Numbered from the stretch's first letter, positions 5,854 through 13,340 are shown. The stretch is DNA of 13,852 nt from an uncultured Erythrobacter sp. (GCA_947258465.1 CAMYIQ010000042.1:1-13852); one strand, 5' to 3'. Numbers and translations: made by a program. The notes: generated from the sequence alone by a model not told the origin.

Positions 5854-6870
5854 TTGTCGCCAAAACCAATTCCGGACAGTCAGGAACGCGAGATCCAGTC
5901 GCTGTCTCCCGAGCAACGCCGGAAGGAAGCGGGCGATCTCAGGGGACGTATCGAGAACAGTGTAGGCCCCGGTACCCGCGTGTGGAAGGTCGCGAAACGC
6001 ACCTTTGTCGGCACCTATAATGACGGCTTCATTCACGCCGGGAACCTCGCCTATCTGTCGATGCTGGCGATTTTCCCCTTTTTCATTCTCGGCGCGGCGA
6101 TCTTTTCCGCCTTTGGGGAAGAAGCGGAACGCGCGGCAACGATCAACGCAGTCCTCTTCGCCCTGCCGCCCATGGTCGGCAATGTCATCGAGCCGGTCGC
6201 GCGCGACGTGATCGAGGCGCGCAGCGGCTGGCTGCTATGGGTTGGCGCGCTGATCGGATTGTGGACCGTAGGCAGCCTGGTGGAAACCATTCGCGACATC
6301 CTGCGCCGCGCCTATGGCACGCAGGCGACGCATGCATTCTGGAAATACCGGCTGCTGTCCTCCGGCGTGATCTTGGCGGCGGTCTTCCTCCTGCTGTTGA
6401 GCTTGATCGCGCAATTCCTCATCGGCACCGCGCAGGAGGTCATCGAAGCCTATTTCCCCCAGCTTGTAGACAGGGTGGTGGCGCTGCGCCTGTCGCGCAT
6501 TGTGCCTTCGCTCGGCCTGTTCGGCTCGCTCTACCTGATCTTCTACTCGCTCACCCCATCGAAATACCGCCGCAAGCGGTACCCCAAATGGCCGGGTGTA
6601 TTGCTGACTACCGTCTGGTGGATTTCGGTAACGACGATCATGCCCACGGTGCTGCGCAATTTCTTCGCCTACGATCTCACTTATGGCGGATTGGCGGGCG
6701 TGATGATCGCGCTGTTCTTTTTCTGGCTTGTCGGGCTTGGGGTGGTTATCGGCGCGGAACTGAATGCCGCGCTGGCCGAAACGCCCGAAGAGGAACTGGC
6801 CGAGGAAACCGACGAAAGGCGCAGGGCAGCGCTGGCAAAGGAAATGCAAGAAGAGGAGCACGCCGGATGA
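5854..6870 (+). CDS. YihY/virulence factor BrkB family inner-membrane protein
   Basis: A 338-residue integral membrane protein of the YihY/BrkB (UPF0761) family, whose molecular role is not established. After about 60 mainly polar residues come roughly six membrane segments, at about 64-86, 126-148, 167-192, 216-235, 247-267 and 278-303. The family signatures are GNLAYLSMLAIFPFF (63-77) at the first segment and TYGGLAGVMIALFFFWLVG (276-294) followed by GAELNAAL at the last. The C-terminal tail of about 30 residues is highly charged and acidic (EEELAEETDERRRAALAKEMQEEE, predicted helical). The start is TTG at 5854 with AGGGG 8 nt upstream, 3 nt after the dnaJ-like stop. The TGA stop overlaps the fabI ATG by 4 bp, so the two should be translated together. 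Older RNase BN labels for this family are considered wrong. Confidence 0.9.
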   Translation: MSPKPIPDSQEREIQSLSPEQRRKEAGDLRGRIENSVGPGTRVWKVAKRTFVGTYNDGFIHAGNLAYLSMLAIFPFFILGAAIFSAFGEEAERAATINAVLFALPPMVGNVIEPVARDVIEARSGWLLWVGALIGLWTVGSLVETIRDILRRAYGTQATHAFWKYRLLSSGVILAAVFLLLLSLIAQFLIGTAQEVIEAYFPQLVDRVVALRLSRIVPSLGLFGSLYLIFYSLTPSKYRRKRYPKWPGVLLTTVWWISVTTIMPTVLRNFFAYDLTYGGLAGVMIALFFFWLVGLGVVIGAELNAALAETPEEELAEETDERRRAALAKEMQEEEHAG

Positions 6871-7676
6871 GCGGGTTGATGGCAGGAAAACGCGGGCTGA
6901 TCATGGGGCTCGCCAATGACAAGTCGCTGGCCTGGGGCATCGCGCAGCAGCTTGCGGAACACGGAGCCGAGCTGGCATTCTCCTATCAGGGCGAAGCGCT
7001 CAAGAAGCGCGTCGGGCCGTTGGCGGAGAAACTCGGGAGCGATTTCCTGATCGAATGCGACGTATCGGAGATGAAGGCTCTCGATATCGCCTTCGACACG
7101 CTCAAACAGCGCTGGGAAACGATCGATTTCGTCGTCCATGCGATCGGCTTTTCGGACAAGACCGAGCTGCGCGGGAAATATGTCGACACCAGCCTCGACA
7201 ATTTCCTGATGACGATGAACATTTCCGCCTATTCGCTGGTCGCGGTGGCACAGCGGGCGGCGGCTATGATGCCGCATGGCGGATCGATCCTCACCCTCAC
7301 CTATTACGGCGCGGAAAAAGTCATTCCGCATTACAATGTGATGGGCGTGGCCAAGGCTGCGCTGGAAACCAGCGTGAAATATCTCGCCAATGACCTCGGG
7401 CCACAGAATATCCGCGTCAATGCGCTCAGCGCGGGTCCGGTCAAGACACTGGCCGCGAGCGGTATCGGCGATTTCCGCTATATTCTGAAATGGAACGAGC
7501 TGAATTCACCCCTGCGGCGGAATATCACGATCGACGATGTCGGCGGGTCGGGCCTGTATCTCCTGTCCAACCTGTCATCGGGCGTCACCGGCGAAACGCA
7601 CCATGTCGATGCGGGGTATCATGTCGTGGGTATGAAGCAGGAAGACGCGCCGGATATCGCACTCGACAAGGGCTGA
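6867..7676 (+). CDS. fabI: enoyl-[acyl-carrier-protein] reductase (NADH) FabI
   Basis: FabI reduces trans-2-enoyl-ACP to acyl-ACP with NAD(P)H, the last step of each fatty-acid elongation cycle, in the cytoplasm. The 269-residue short-chain dehydrogenase-like protein has the cofactor loop GLIMGLANDKSLAWGIA (10-26), CDVSE (64-68), HAIGF (91-95) and the catalytic residues Tyr146, Tyr156 and Lys163 in TYYGAEKVIPHYNVMGVAK. The numbering matches E. coli FabI. SAGPVKTLAASGI and the C-terminal HVDAGYHVVGM are also typical. The start ATG at 6867 overlaps the upstream stop as ATGA and has AGGAG (6854-6858) 8 nt upstream. The same frame is open upstream to 6237, but that is a shadow of the YihY gene. 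FabI is the target of triclosan and isoniazid-like inhibitors; no resistance substitution can be claimed by eye. Confidence 0.97.
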   Translation: MSGLMAGKRGLIMGLANDKSLAWGIAQQLAEHGAELAFSYQGEALKKRVGPLAEKLGSDFLIECDVSEMKALDIAFDTLKQRWETIDFVVHAIGFSDKTELRGKYVDTSLDNFLMTMNISAYSLVAVAQRAAAMMPHGGSILTLTYYGAEKVIPHYNVMGVAKAALETSVKYLANDLGPQNIRVNALSAGPVKTLAASGIGDFRYILKWNELNSPLRRNITIDDVGGSGLYLLSNLSSGVTGETHHVDAGYHVVGMKQEDAPDIALDKG

Positions 7677-7687
7677 TTGTCTTCACT

Positions 7688-7768
7688 CAGTCATTGCGCG
7701 CATAGCAAAGCAATCCAGTCCGGACCGTTCTGGATTGCCGCGTCGCCCGCGGCTCCTCGCAATGACTG
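7688..7768. repeat. palindromic dispersed-repeat-like element between convergent genes
   Basis: An 81-bp imperfect palindrome fills the gap between fabI and wecC. The outer 11-bp arms CAGTCATTGCG (7688-7698) and CGCAATGACTG (7758-7768) are perfect inverted copies. The inner 9-bp arms GCAATCCAG (7710-7718) and CTGGATTGC (7730-7738) form a perfect stem around an 11-nt loop. The motif GTCATTGCG...AAGCAATCCAG...CTGGATTGC...CTCCTCGCAATGAC closely resembles a repeat I recall from intergenic spaces of many bacterial genomes, including sphingomonads. As RNA it could form a long hairpin from either strand and act as a two-way terminator, though no clear T-tract follows. It is non-coding in either direction. 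Confidence 0.85.
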
Positions 7769-7777
7769 TGAATTGGT

Positions 7778-9043
7778 CTATGCCGCGTCCGGCCAAATAC
7801 CGCGCGTATCGTAAACCGCCTTGTCCCGCCGCTCTTCGGGCGGAATGACCTTGAAGACATCGTGATCAACCAGCGTGATGAGTACGCCCGATTCTTCCAG
7901 CGCCGTATCGATGTCGACGAGTTCGGCACCGGTGCCGTCGAATTCCTGCGGCAGTTCGCCGGCATAGGGTTCGACCACCTGAATGCGCGCCCCGAACTCT
8001 CGGGCCAGGCCTGCCGCGACATAGCGCGCGGGGCTCTCGCGAAAGTCGTCGATATTGGCCTTGAAGGCCAAGCCCAGGCAGGCGACCTTGGCATCCGGAT
8101 TGGCGTCGACCAGCGCTTTTGCACGGGCGAGAACATGGTGCATCTTGGCATCGTTGACCTCGCGCGCCTGACGGATGATCTTCGCTTCTTCGGGCGCACC
8201 GTGGACGATGAACCACGGATCCACCGCGATGCAATGCCCGCCGACCCCCGGGCCGGGCGTGAGGATGTTCACGCGCGGATGCCGGTTGGCGAGGCGGATA
8301 ACCTCCCACACGTCGAGGTCCTGCTTGTCGGCGATCATCGACAGTTCGTTGGCGAAAGCGATGTTGACGTCGCGGAACGCGTTTTCGACCAGCTTGGTCA
8401 TTTCCGCGCTGCGCGCATCGGTGGTGACGCATTCACCCTTCACGAAACGCTTGTAGAAGGCGAGCGCCTTCCTCGCGCAGCGCGGTGTGATGCCGCCGAT
8501 CGAGCGGTCATTATGCGTCAGTTCTTCGAGGATCTTGCCCGGCAAGACGCGCTCGGGACAATAGGCGAGCGATATGTCGGGCCGATCATGGGTGAGGCCC
8601 GGCATGGCGAGATCGGGGCGCTTGGCGGCGATTGCATCGCGCATCGCCTCGGTCGTGCCGACGGGCGAGGTCGATTCGAGGATCACCGTGTCGCCCTTCT
8701 TGAGCACGTCGGCAACCTTCTCGGCCGCGGCCATGACATAGGAAGTATCGGGCGTGTGATTCCCGTCTTTCGCGAAGGGCGTCGGCACCGCGATCACGAA
8801 AACATCTGCCGGCGCGATCTCGGTCGAGGCCTTGAGCAGCCCGCGCTGGACCACCGCCTGCACCAATCCGTCGAGATCGACTTCCTCGATATGTATTTCA
8901 CCGCGATTGATCGTGTCGACCACGGTTTGGGTCACGTCTACCCCGTGTACCGGGCAACCCGCACGCGCGATGATCGCGGCGGTTGGCAGGCCGATATAGC
9001 CGAGGCCGATGACGCAGACTTCGGGCTTGGTGTCACCACGCAT
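7778..9043 (-). CDS. wecC: UDP-N-acetyl-D-mannosamine dehydrogenase
   Basis: WecC oxidises UDP-ManNAc to UDP-ManNAcA with two NAD+, giving an acidic sugar for surface polysaccharide. The 421-residue protein has the length and three-part layout of UDP-sugar dehydrogenases. The NAD site is VIGLGYIGLP (11-20), followed by VIAVPTPF (83-90), ESTSPVGTTE (123-132) and YCPERVLPG (161-169). A central helix with KLVENAFRDVNIAFANEL (217-234) comes next, then the catalytic-Cys loop GPGVGGHCIAVDPWF with Cys271. The C-terminal domain opens with CLGLAFKANIDDFRESPA. The YCPERVLPG form and the WecB neighbour favour UDP-ManNAc over UDP-glucose, though this is inferred. The start ATG at 9043 has AGGG 10 nt upstream. 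It follows wecB after 68 bp, and no glycosyltransferase lies in the window. It converges on fabI across the palindromic element. Confidence 0.93.
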   Translation of the reverse strand: MRGDTKPEVCVIGLGYIGLPTAAIIARAGCPVHGVDVTQTVVDTINRGEIHIEEVDLDGLVQAVVQRGLLKASTEIAPADVFVIAVPTPFAKDGNHTPDTSYVMAAAEKVADVLKKGDTVILESTSPVGTTEAMRDAIAAKRPDLAMPGLTHDRPDISLAYCPERVLPGKILEELTHNDRSIGGITPRCARKALAFYKRFVKGECVTTDARSAEMTKLVENAFRDVNIAFANELSMIADKQDLDVWEVIRLANRHPRVNILTPGPGVGGHCIAVDPWFIVHGAPEEAKIIRQAREVNDAKMHHVLARAKALVDANPDAKVACLGLAFKANIDDFRESPARYVAAGLAREFGARIQVVEPYAGELPQEFDGTGAELVDIDTALEESGVLITLVDHDVFKVIPPEERRDKAVYDTRGIWPDAA

Positions 9044-9067
9044 GAATGTGTTTCCCTGAACCTTTGC

Positions 9068-9086
9068 CAGGCGGGTCTAGCGCCTG
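9068..9086. other. small inverted repeat between wecB and wecC
   Basis: CAGGCG (9068-9073) and CGCCTG (9081-9086) are perfect 6-bp arms around a 7-nt loop, in the 68-bp gap between wecB and wecC. On the transcribed (minus) strand no T-run follows, so it is not a standard terminator; it could be an RNA-stabilising or processing stem. A second short palindrome, GTAAATTTTAC (9090-9100), lies next to it. The significance of either is unproven. Confidence 0.4.
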
Positions 9087-9111
9087 TCGGTAAATTTTAC
9101 AGTAACGCCCA

Positions 9112-10236
9112 TCAGGCGGATGCGAGAAGGTCCGCGATGCGGGCCGCCGAGTGCCCGTCGCCGAAAGGATTGTGGGCCCGGGCCATGGCGGCATAGGCCG
9201 CATCGTCATCGAGCAGGCGGGTGGTTTCGCGCACGATAGTGTCCGTATCGGTACCGACCAGCTTTGCGGTTCCGGCCTCGACGCCTTCGGGCCTCTCGGT
9301 GGTTTCGCGCATGACAAGGACGGGTTTGCCCAATGCAGGCGCTTCCTCCTGAACGCCCCCGCTATCGGTGAGCATCATGTGGCTGATATCGAGCAAACGC
9401 GCGAAATGCGGGTAATCGAGCGGCTCGATCAGCGCGACATTGTCGAGCCCAGCGAGCTGTTCGTTCATCACGGCGCGCACATTGGGATTGAGGTGCACGG
9501 GAAAAATAACCGCAACGTCATCGCGTGAAGCGACATCTCTAACCGCATTGGCGATATTTTGCATGCCCTCACCGAAATTCTCGCGGCGATGGCTGGTCAT
9601 GCCGATAATCCGTTTGCCCGCGAAACGCGCCTCGAGGTCGGCGAGACCGCAGGCAAGCGACGGCTCTTGGGCAATTCGCGCGGTCACCCAATGGAGCGCG
9701 TCGATCACCGTATTCCCGGTAACGCACACGCTTTCCCGATCGACGTTTTCGCGCAGCAATGCCTCGCGCGCGGTTTCAGTCGGCGCACAATGGAGCGCGG
9801 CAAAGCTGCCGACCACGCGGCGATTCACTTCCTCGGGCCAGGGGTGGTAGATATCGCCGCTGCGCAAGCCCGCTTCGACATGGCAGACGGGAATTTTCCG
9901 GTAATAGGCAGCGAGCGCCCCCGCCATTACCGTGGTCGTGTCGCCCTGGACGACCACCCAATCGGGCTTTTCCTCGTCAAGCACCGCGCCGATCTCGACA
10001 AGCGCCCGCGCGGTCAGCGCATCGAGCGTCTGCCCCGGTGTCATCAGGTCGAGATCGTGATCGGGCACGATCCCGGCTATATCGAGCACCTGATCGAGCA
10101 TCTCGCGATGTTGCGCGGATATGCACACGCGACTTTCGAAGCGTGGATCGGCACCAAGAGCGTGGACCAGCGGGAACAGTTTGATAGCCTCGGGACGCGT
10201 CCCGAACACGGTGAGAATCTTGCGGGGCGTAGCCAT
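9112..10236 (-). CDS. wecB: UDP-N-acetylglucosamine 2-epimerase (non-hydrolysing)
   Basis: WecB interconverts UDP-GlcNAc and UDP-ManNAc, supplying the substrate of WecC, in the cytoplasm. The 374-residue protein has the two-domain GT-B fold and the normal length of the non-hydrolysing type. It shows FGTRPEAIK (11-19), VVQGDTTT (95-102, Asp99), CHVEAGLRSGD (118-128, Glu121), WPEEVNRR (133-140), TSHRRENFGEG (214-224, His216) and LTDSGGVQEEAP (289-300). These correspond to the catalytic Asp95, Glu117, Glu131 and His213 of E. coli WecB. The start ATG at 10236 has AGGG 5 nt upstream. It lies 41 bp after the secreted-protein gene and 68 bp before wecC. Together wecB and wecC make UDP-ManNAcA; the polysaccharide that uses it is not encoded in this window. 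Confidence 0.95.
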   Translation of the reverse strand: MATPRKILTVFGTRPEAIKLFPLVHALGADPRFESRVCISAQHREMLDQVLDIAGIVPDHDLDLMTPGQTLDALTARALVEIGAVLDEEKPDWVVVQGDTTTVMAGALAAYYRKIPVCHVEAGLRSGDIYHPWPEEVNRRVVGSFAALHCAPTETAREALLRENVDRESVCVTGNTVIDALHWVTARIAQEPSLACGLADLEARFAGKRIIGMTSHRRENFGEGMQNIANAVRDVASRDDVAVIFPVHLNPNVRAVMNEQLAGLDNVALIEPLDYPHFARLLDISHMMLTDSGGVQEEAPALGKPVLVMRETTERPEGVEAGTAKLVGTDTDTIVRETTRLLDDDAAYAAMARAHNPFGDGHSAARIADLLASA

Positions 10237-10277
10237 GCCCGCCCTAGTAGGGGCAAATGGTTAAGCTGCGATAGACC

Positions 10278-10862
10278 TTACTGCGGGCTCTCTGCGCTCT
10301 CGGGTTCGGTCTGGGGCTGGGGCAGCGCCTCCTCATCCGGCACTTCGGCGGCGCGTTCGCGTTCGAGCCGTTCCATATACTCGCGCTCGATCATTTCGAC
10401 GCGCTCCTGCTCGGCGGCGGCGTCCTCGTCGATCGTCGCCAGCCGCTTCGCACGTTCAGCAGCGATGATCTCACCGAAGCGTACGCCCGCGTCATTGGCC
10501 TTGTCGGCATAGGCCGCGTTGATCATTTCCTGGGTGCATCCGGTGAACCCGCCCGCGCCGGTCGGCGAACACGACATGGTGCCGAAATCGCCCACCATTT
10601 CGAAGCTTTCCACCCGTGCCGCCCAGGACTTGTTCTCCGGACTGTCCGAGAAGCGCAGGTTTTGCGGGATGCGATAGCGCTCGTCTTCGGATTTGCGTGC
10701 ACAGACGACGATCACGTCTTCCGTGCTTTCCGGGCATTCGTCGTCTCCGTAGACGATCACCATATTGTAGCTGTCGTCCTCTGCGGCAGTGCTTTCCTGC
10801 GCCTGCCCAATTGCGGGGAAGGCGAGCGCAAGGCTGGCGATGGCAATCAACGGTTTCGACAT
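10278..10862 (-). CDS. secreted four-cysteine protein of unknown function
   Basis: A 194-residue protein that I do not recognise as a named family. Residues 1-21 form a clear Sec signal peptide (KPLIAIASLALAFPAIGQA, likely cut after Ala21), so it should reach the periplasm. The mature part begins with an acidic stretch and then contains Cys43, Cys54, Cys98 and Cys109, possibly two disulfides. Between them is VIVVCARKSEDERYRIPQNLRF (51-71), and MSCSPTGAGGFTGCTQ (96-111) follows. Residues about 130-174 are charged and predicted helical (AERAKRLATIDEDAAAEQERVEMIEREYMERLERER). The last 20 residues are Pro/Glu/Gln-rich. The start ATG at 10862 is fixed by the signal peptide and by AGAGGA (10868-10873) 5 nt upstream. 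An upstream in-frame ATG at 10958 would bury the signal. It sits 92 bp after coq7, whose upstream neighbour is dsbB, so disulfide formation by that system is a reasonable guess. Confidence 0.8.
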   Translation of the reverse strand: MSKPLIAIASLALAFPAIGQAQESTAAEDDSYNMVIVYGDDECPESTEDVIVVCARKSEDERYRIPQNLRFSDSPENKSWAARVESFEMVGDFGTMSCSPTGAGGFTGCTQEMINAAYADKANDAGVRFGEIIAAERAKRLATIDEDAAAEQERVEMIEREYMERLERERAAEVPDEEALPQPQTEPESAESPQ

Positions 10863-10867
10863 ATCGG

Positions 10868-10873
10868 TCCTCT
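10868..10873 (-). promoter_or_regulatory. ribosome binding site fixing the secreted-protein start
   Basis: AGAGGA on the minus strand lies 5 nt upstream of the ATG at 10862. It decides this start against the in-frame ATG at 10958, which has no such site and would place about 32 polar residues before the signal peptide. Confidence 0.75.
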
Positions 10874-10954
10874 TGGCGAAATTCGTGCGCGGGCAGTAAG
10901 CGCCCGGTGGGGTGAACTCTCGGTGAAGCGTTGCGCGTATATCGGTCATTCCGC

Positions 10955-11482
10955 TCACACGCGTTCGGAAATGCGAATTGCGGCGCGGCAGCCGAGGCGG
11001 ATGAGACCGGACAGCAGCGGATAGGCAGGCGCGCGTTCGGCACCGGCGGCAAGCGCTGCGTCGCGGTGCTCACGCTCATCCTCGCGGAATTCCTCGATCA
11101 TCGCCGCCAGTTCGGGATCCTCGCCCGTTTCATGCAATTGGTCGAGCTGCTTTGAATAATGATCGTCGATCTCGGTTTCCACGGCGGCGGTACAGGCCAT
11201 GGCCGCTTCCGGGCCGATCAGCGCAGTCACCGCGCCCAGCGCGAAGCCCGCGCGGTCCCAGAAGGGTTGAAGCGCGGTCGGACGCACACCGCGGCGCGCC
11301 ATCAGCGCATCGAATTTCTCGCGATGTCCGACTTCCTGCTCGGCCATGCCGGCGATCTCGGCCGAATGAGGCCCGCGGTCGCCCATGACGGCAAGCTGGC
11401 CGGCATAAATACGCGTTGCGCCGAATTCCCCCGCCTGATCGACGCGGATCATACGGGCGATATGGTCGGGGACCTTGGTCAT
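10955..11482 (-). CDS. coq7: 5-demethoxyubiquinol hydroxylase Coq7
   Basis: Coq7 is a membrane-associated diiron monooxygenase that adds the C6 hydroxyl in ubiquinone synthesis, using O2. The 175-residue protein shows the ferritin-like four-helix pattern of metal ligands: Glu19 (VDQAGEFGA), Glu50 and His53 (EQEVGH), Glu102 (AVETEIDDHY), and Glu136 and His139 (EDEREH). The spacing between His53 and Glu102 is the same as in human COQ7. A moderately hydrophobic segment at about 78-99 can dip into the membrane. The ATG at 11482 overlaps the dsbB stop as ATGA, so translation is likely coupled. It replaces the UbiF-type flavin enzyme used by E. coli. The gene ends 92 bp before the secreted-protein gene. 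Confidence 0.96.
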   Translation of the reverse strand: MTKVPDHIARMIRVDQAGEFGATRIYAGQLAVMGDRGPHSAEIAGMAEQEVGHREKFDALMARRGVRPTALQPFWDRAGFALGAVTALIGPEAAMACTAAVETEIDDHYSKQLDQLHETGEDPELAAMIEEFREDEREHRDAALAAGAERAPAYPLLSGLIRLGCRAAIRISERV

Positions 11483-11955
11483 GCGCGGCGATCCTTCGCC
11501 AAAAGTCCCAACACCGCAAGTCCGCCGGCGGTCGAGATAAGGAAATTATAGCCGGCCAGGCTGATGCCGAACAGCGTCCAGGCCGGTGCGTCGCAGCGCA
11601 CCAAGGGGGTCTTCATGATGTCTTCCAGCGCATTGCCGCTGCCGCCGCCCGAAACCACCGCGCAGGAGGTGATGCCGGGCCACCAGCCATATTCGACCCC
11701 TGCATGGAACAGACCGATCGCGCCCGATGCCAGGATCGCCAGGGCGGCGATGGCCGTCCAGACCCGCGCCGGGGGAACGACGAAGGCGATCAGCGCGAAC
11801 CCAACCGCCGCAAAATGCGGCCAGCGCTGCCACCAGCACATTTCGCAAGGATACAGGCCGAAGCCATATTCCGAAATATAGGCCCCGCCCAAAAGCAGCG
11901 CAGGCACTGCAAGCGCCACTAAGCGGGCAAGGCGGGCATTTTGCGAAAGGTCCAT
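11479..11955 (-). CDS. disulfide bond formation protein B (DsbB family)
   Basis: A 158-residue inner-membrane thiol oxidoreductase that should reoxidise a periplasmic DsbA-like protein and pass the electrons to ubiquinone. Four hydrophobic helices are visible (about 10-30, 45-62, 65-85 and 128-152). The first periplasmic loop carries Cys37-x-x-Cys40 (YPCEMCWWQR) and the second carries Cys98 and Cys121 (ITSCAVV ... VRCDAP), the two redox pairs of the family. Length and topology are typical of the alphaproteobacterial form. The start ATG at 11955 has no clear ribosome binding site and is 15 bp after the ctpA stop. The TGA overlaps the coq7 ATG, placing an enzyme that reduces ubiquinone directly ahead of one that makes it. 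Confidence 0.92.
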   Translation of the reverse strand: MDLSQNARLARLVALAVPALLLGGAYISEYGFGLYPCEMCWWQRWPHFAAVGFALIAFVVPPARVWTAIAALAILASGAIGLFHAGVEYGWWPGITSCAVVSGGGSGNALEDIMKTPLVRCDAPAWTLFGISLAGYNFLISTAGGLAVLGLLAKDRRA

Positions 11956-11970
11956 GGGGCGCGATGTAGC

Positions 11971-13317
11971 CTATTTCGTGTGCGCGGCAATGCTCTTCGG
12001 GCTGGTCCGGCGCAGCGTTTCCAGCGCGTAGTGCAACTGGAAATCCTCGATACCCTTCTCCTTCAGCTCTTCCGCTGTCTGGAGAAAGCGCGGATCATCG
12101 CGCTTGTCCTTTTCTACCGCATCATCGTCGATGCCGAGCTCGTTGATGAGATGGCCGCGCAGATCCGATTCGCGCATCTGAAAGCGTGAGCGCTTCGCAA
12201 GGTCGGGATCGGAAAGCTGCGGCACGGTAATATCCGGGGTAATCCCCCCTTCCTGAACCGAATGGCCCGACGGCGTATAGTAACGCGCAGTCGTCAGCTT
12301 CAGCGCGGCATCGCGGCCCAGGGGCAGCAGCGATTGAACGCTGCCCTTGCCGAAGCTGCGCTCGCCCATGACCACCGCGCGGCGATGATCCTGCAATGCA
12401 CCGGCGACGATTTCCGATGCCGAGGCGGAACCCGCATCGATCAGCACGACGATAGGGAGCCCTTCGGCAATGTCGCCGCGGAACACCGTCTCCGCGTCGT
12501 AAGCGATGTTCTCCCCTCGGGCGCGGCCACGCTGCGAGACGATTCGTCCGTCGGTCAGGAACAAGTCCGACAGCGCCACCGCTTCGTCGAGCGAACCGCC
12601 GGGGTTGGACCGCAGGTCGAGCACGAGTCCGTTGAGACGGCCCGTAGCCTCGCTCTGGAGACCTTCCCATGCGGCGAAGACATCGGCCCCGACATCGCGC
12701 GAAAACTCGTTGATCATGATATGCCCGATATTGCCGTCCTGCAGTTCCCAGGTGACGGGTTCGAGTTCGATCACACCCCGCGTTACAGTGAGGTCGAAGG
12801 GTTCGTCGCGGCCGGGGCGGAAGATGGTCAGATCGATCGACGTTCCCGAACGGCCGCGCATCTGCGCGACGGATTCGTCCAGCTTCTGCCCGACGATCAG
12901 GCGCCCGTCGAGGTGGGTGATAAAGTCGCCAGCCTTGATGCCCGCCTCGTCGGCCGGACTGCCCCGGAAGGGCGATATGACCTTCACCGCGCCATCCTCG
13001 GCGACGACCGACAGACCCAGCCCCGAATAATTGCCGTCGATCATGGTCTCCAGGCGCTGGAGGTCGCTGCCGTCGAGATACCCCGAGTGGGGATCGAGTG
13101 CGGTCAGCATGCCATCGATCATACCGCGCATCAGCTTGTCGTCCTCGACCGGCTCGACATAGCTTGCCTTGATCCGTTGGTAGACCGCCAGGACGCGGGC
13201 GAATTCCGGCCCTGCGCGCCCCTCGACCTGCGCCAGGCTGGCAGTGGTCGCAGGGATCAGCGCGACCGCAGTCACGAGAGCAGCCGAGCGGGCGAGAGCG
13301 GCGAACTTCAACGGCAT
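11971..13317 (-). CDS. ctpA: S41 family carboxyl-terminal processing protease CtpA
   Basis: A 448-residue periplasmic serine protease that trims or degrades proteins from a C-terminal tag; in other bacteria CtpA acts on cell-wall hydrolases and their regulators. Residues 1-29 are a Sec signal peptide (TTASLA, then QVEG). An N-terminal helical part with LTALDPHSGYLD (71-82) is followed by a PDZ domain at about 95-178 (GLGLSVVAEDGAVKVISPFRGSPADEAGIKAGDFI) and the S41 core. Nucleophile Ser299 lies in GSASASEIVAGALQD and general-base Lys324 in GERSFGKGSVQ. The 25-residue spacing equals that of B. subtilis CtpB Ser309-Lys334. LDLRSNPGG (233-241) and ARYYTPSGHSVQEGGITPDI complete the fold. The ATG at 13317 has a strong AAAGGAG 5 nt upstream. 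It lies just after envC, which suggests joint control of peptidoglycan hydrolysis. Confidence 0.95.
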   Translation of the reverse strand: MPLKFAALARSAALVTAVALIPATTASLAQVEGRAGPEFARVLAVYQRIKASYVEPVEDDKLMRGMIDGMLTALDPHSGYLDGSDLQRLETMIDGNYSGLGLSVVAEDGAVKVISPFRGSPADEAGIKAGDFITHLDGRLIVGQKLDESVAQMRGRSGTSIDLTIFRPGRDEPFDLTVTRGVIELEPVTWELQDGNIGHIMINEFSRDVGADVFAAWEGLQSEATGRLNGLVLDLRSNPGGSLDEAVALSDLFLTDGRIVSQRGRARGENIAYDAETVFRGDIAEGLPIVVLIDAGSASASEIVAGALQDHRRAVVMGERSFGKGSVQSLLPLGRDAALKLTTARYYTPSGHSVQEGGITPDITVPQLSDPDLAKRSRFQMRESDLRGHLINELGIDDDAVEKDKRDDPRFLQTAEELKEKGIEDFQLHYALETLRRTSPKSIAAHTK

Positions 13318-13322
13318 GAAAA

Positions 13323-13329
13323 CTCCTTT
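13323..13329 (-). promoter_or_regulatory. strong ribosome binding site of ctpA
   Basis: AAAGGAG on the minus strand ends 5 nt before the ATG at 13317. It is the best Shine-Dalgarno match in the window and fixes the ctpA start. Confidence 0.8.
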
Positions 13330-13340
13330 GCGCGGACCAT

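Noticed and set aside
6237..6866. upstream extension of the fabI frame
   Set aside because: It overlaps the YihY coding region; FabI residue numbering and the ribosome binding site at 6854-6858 fix the start at 6867.
7862..9196. 444-codon open frame antisense to wecC
   Set aside because: wecC is certain from its motifs; this frame mirrors its codon structure and extends into wecB.
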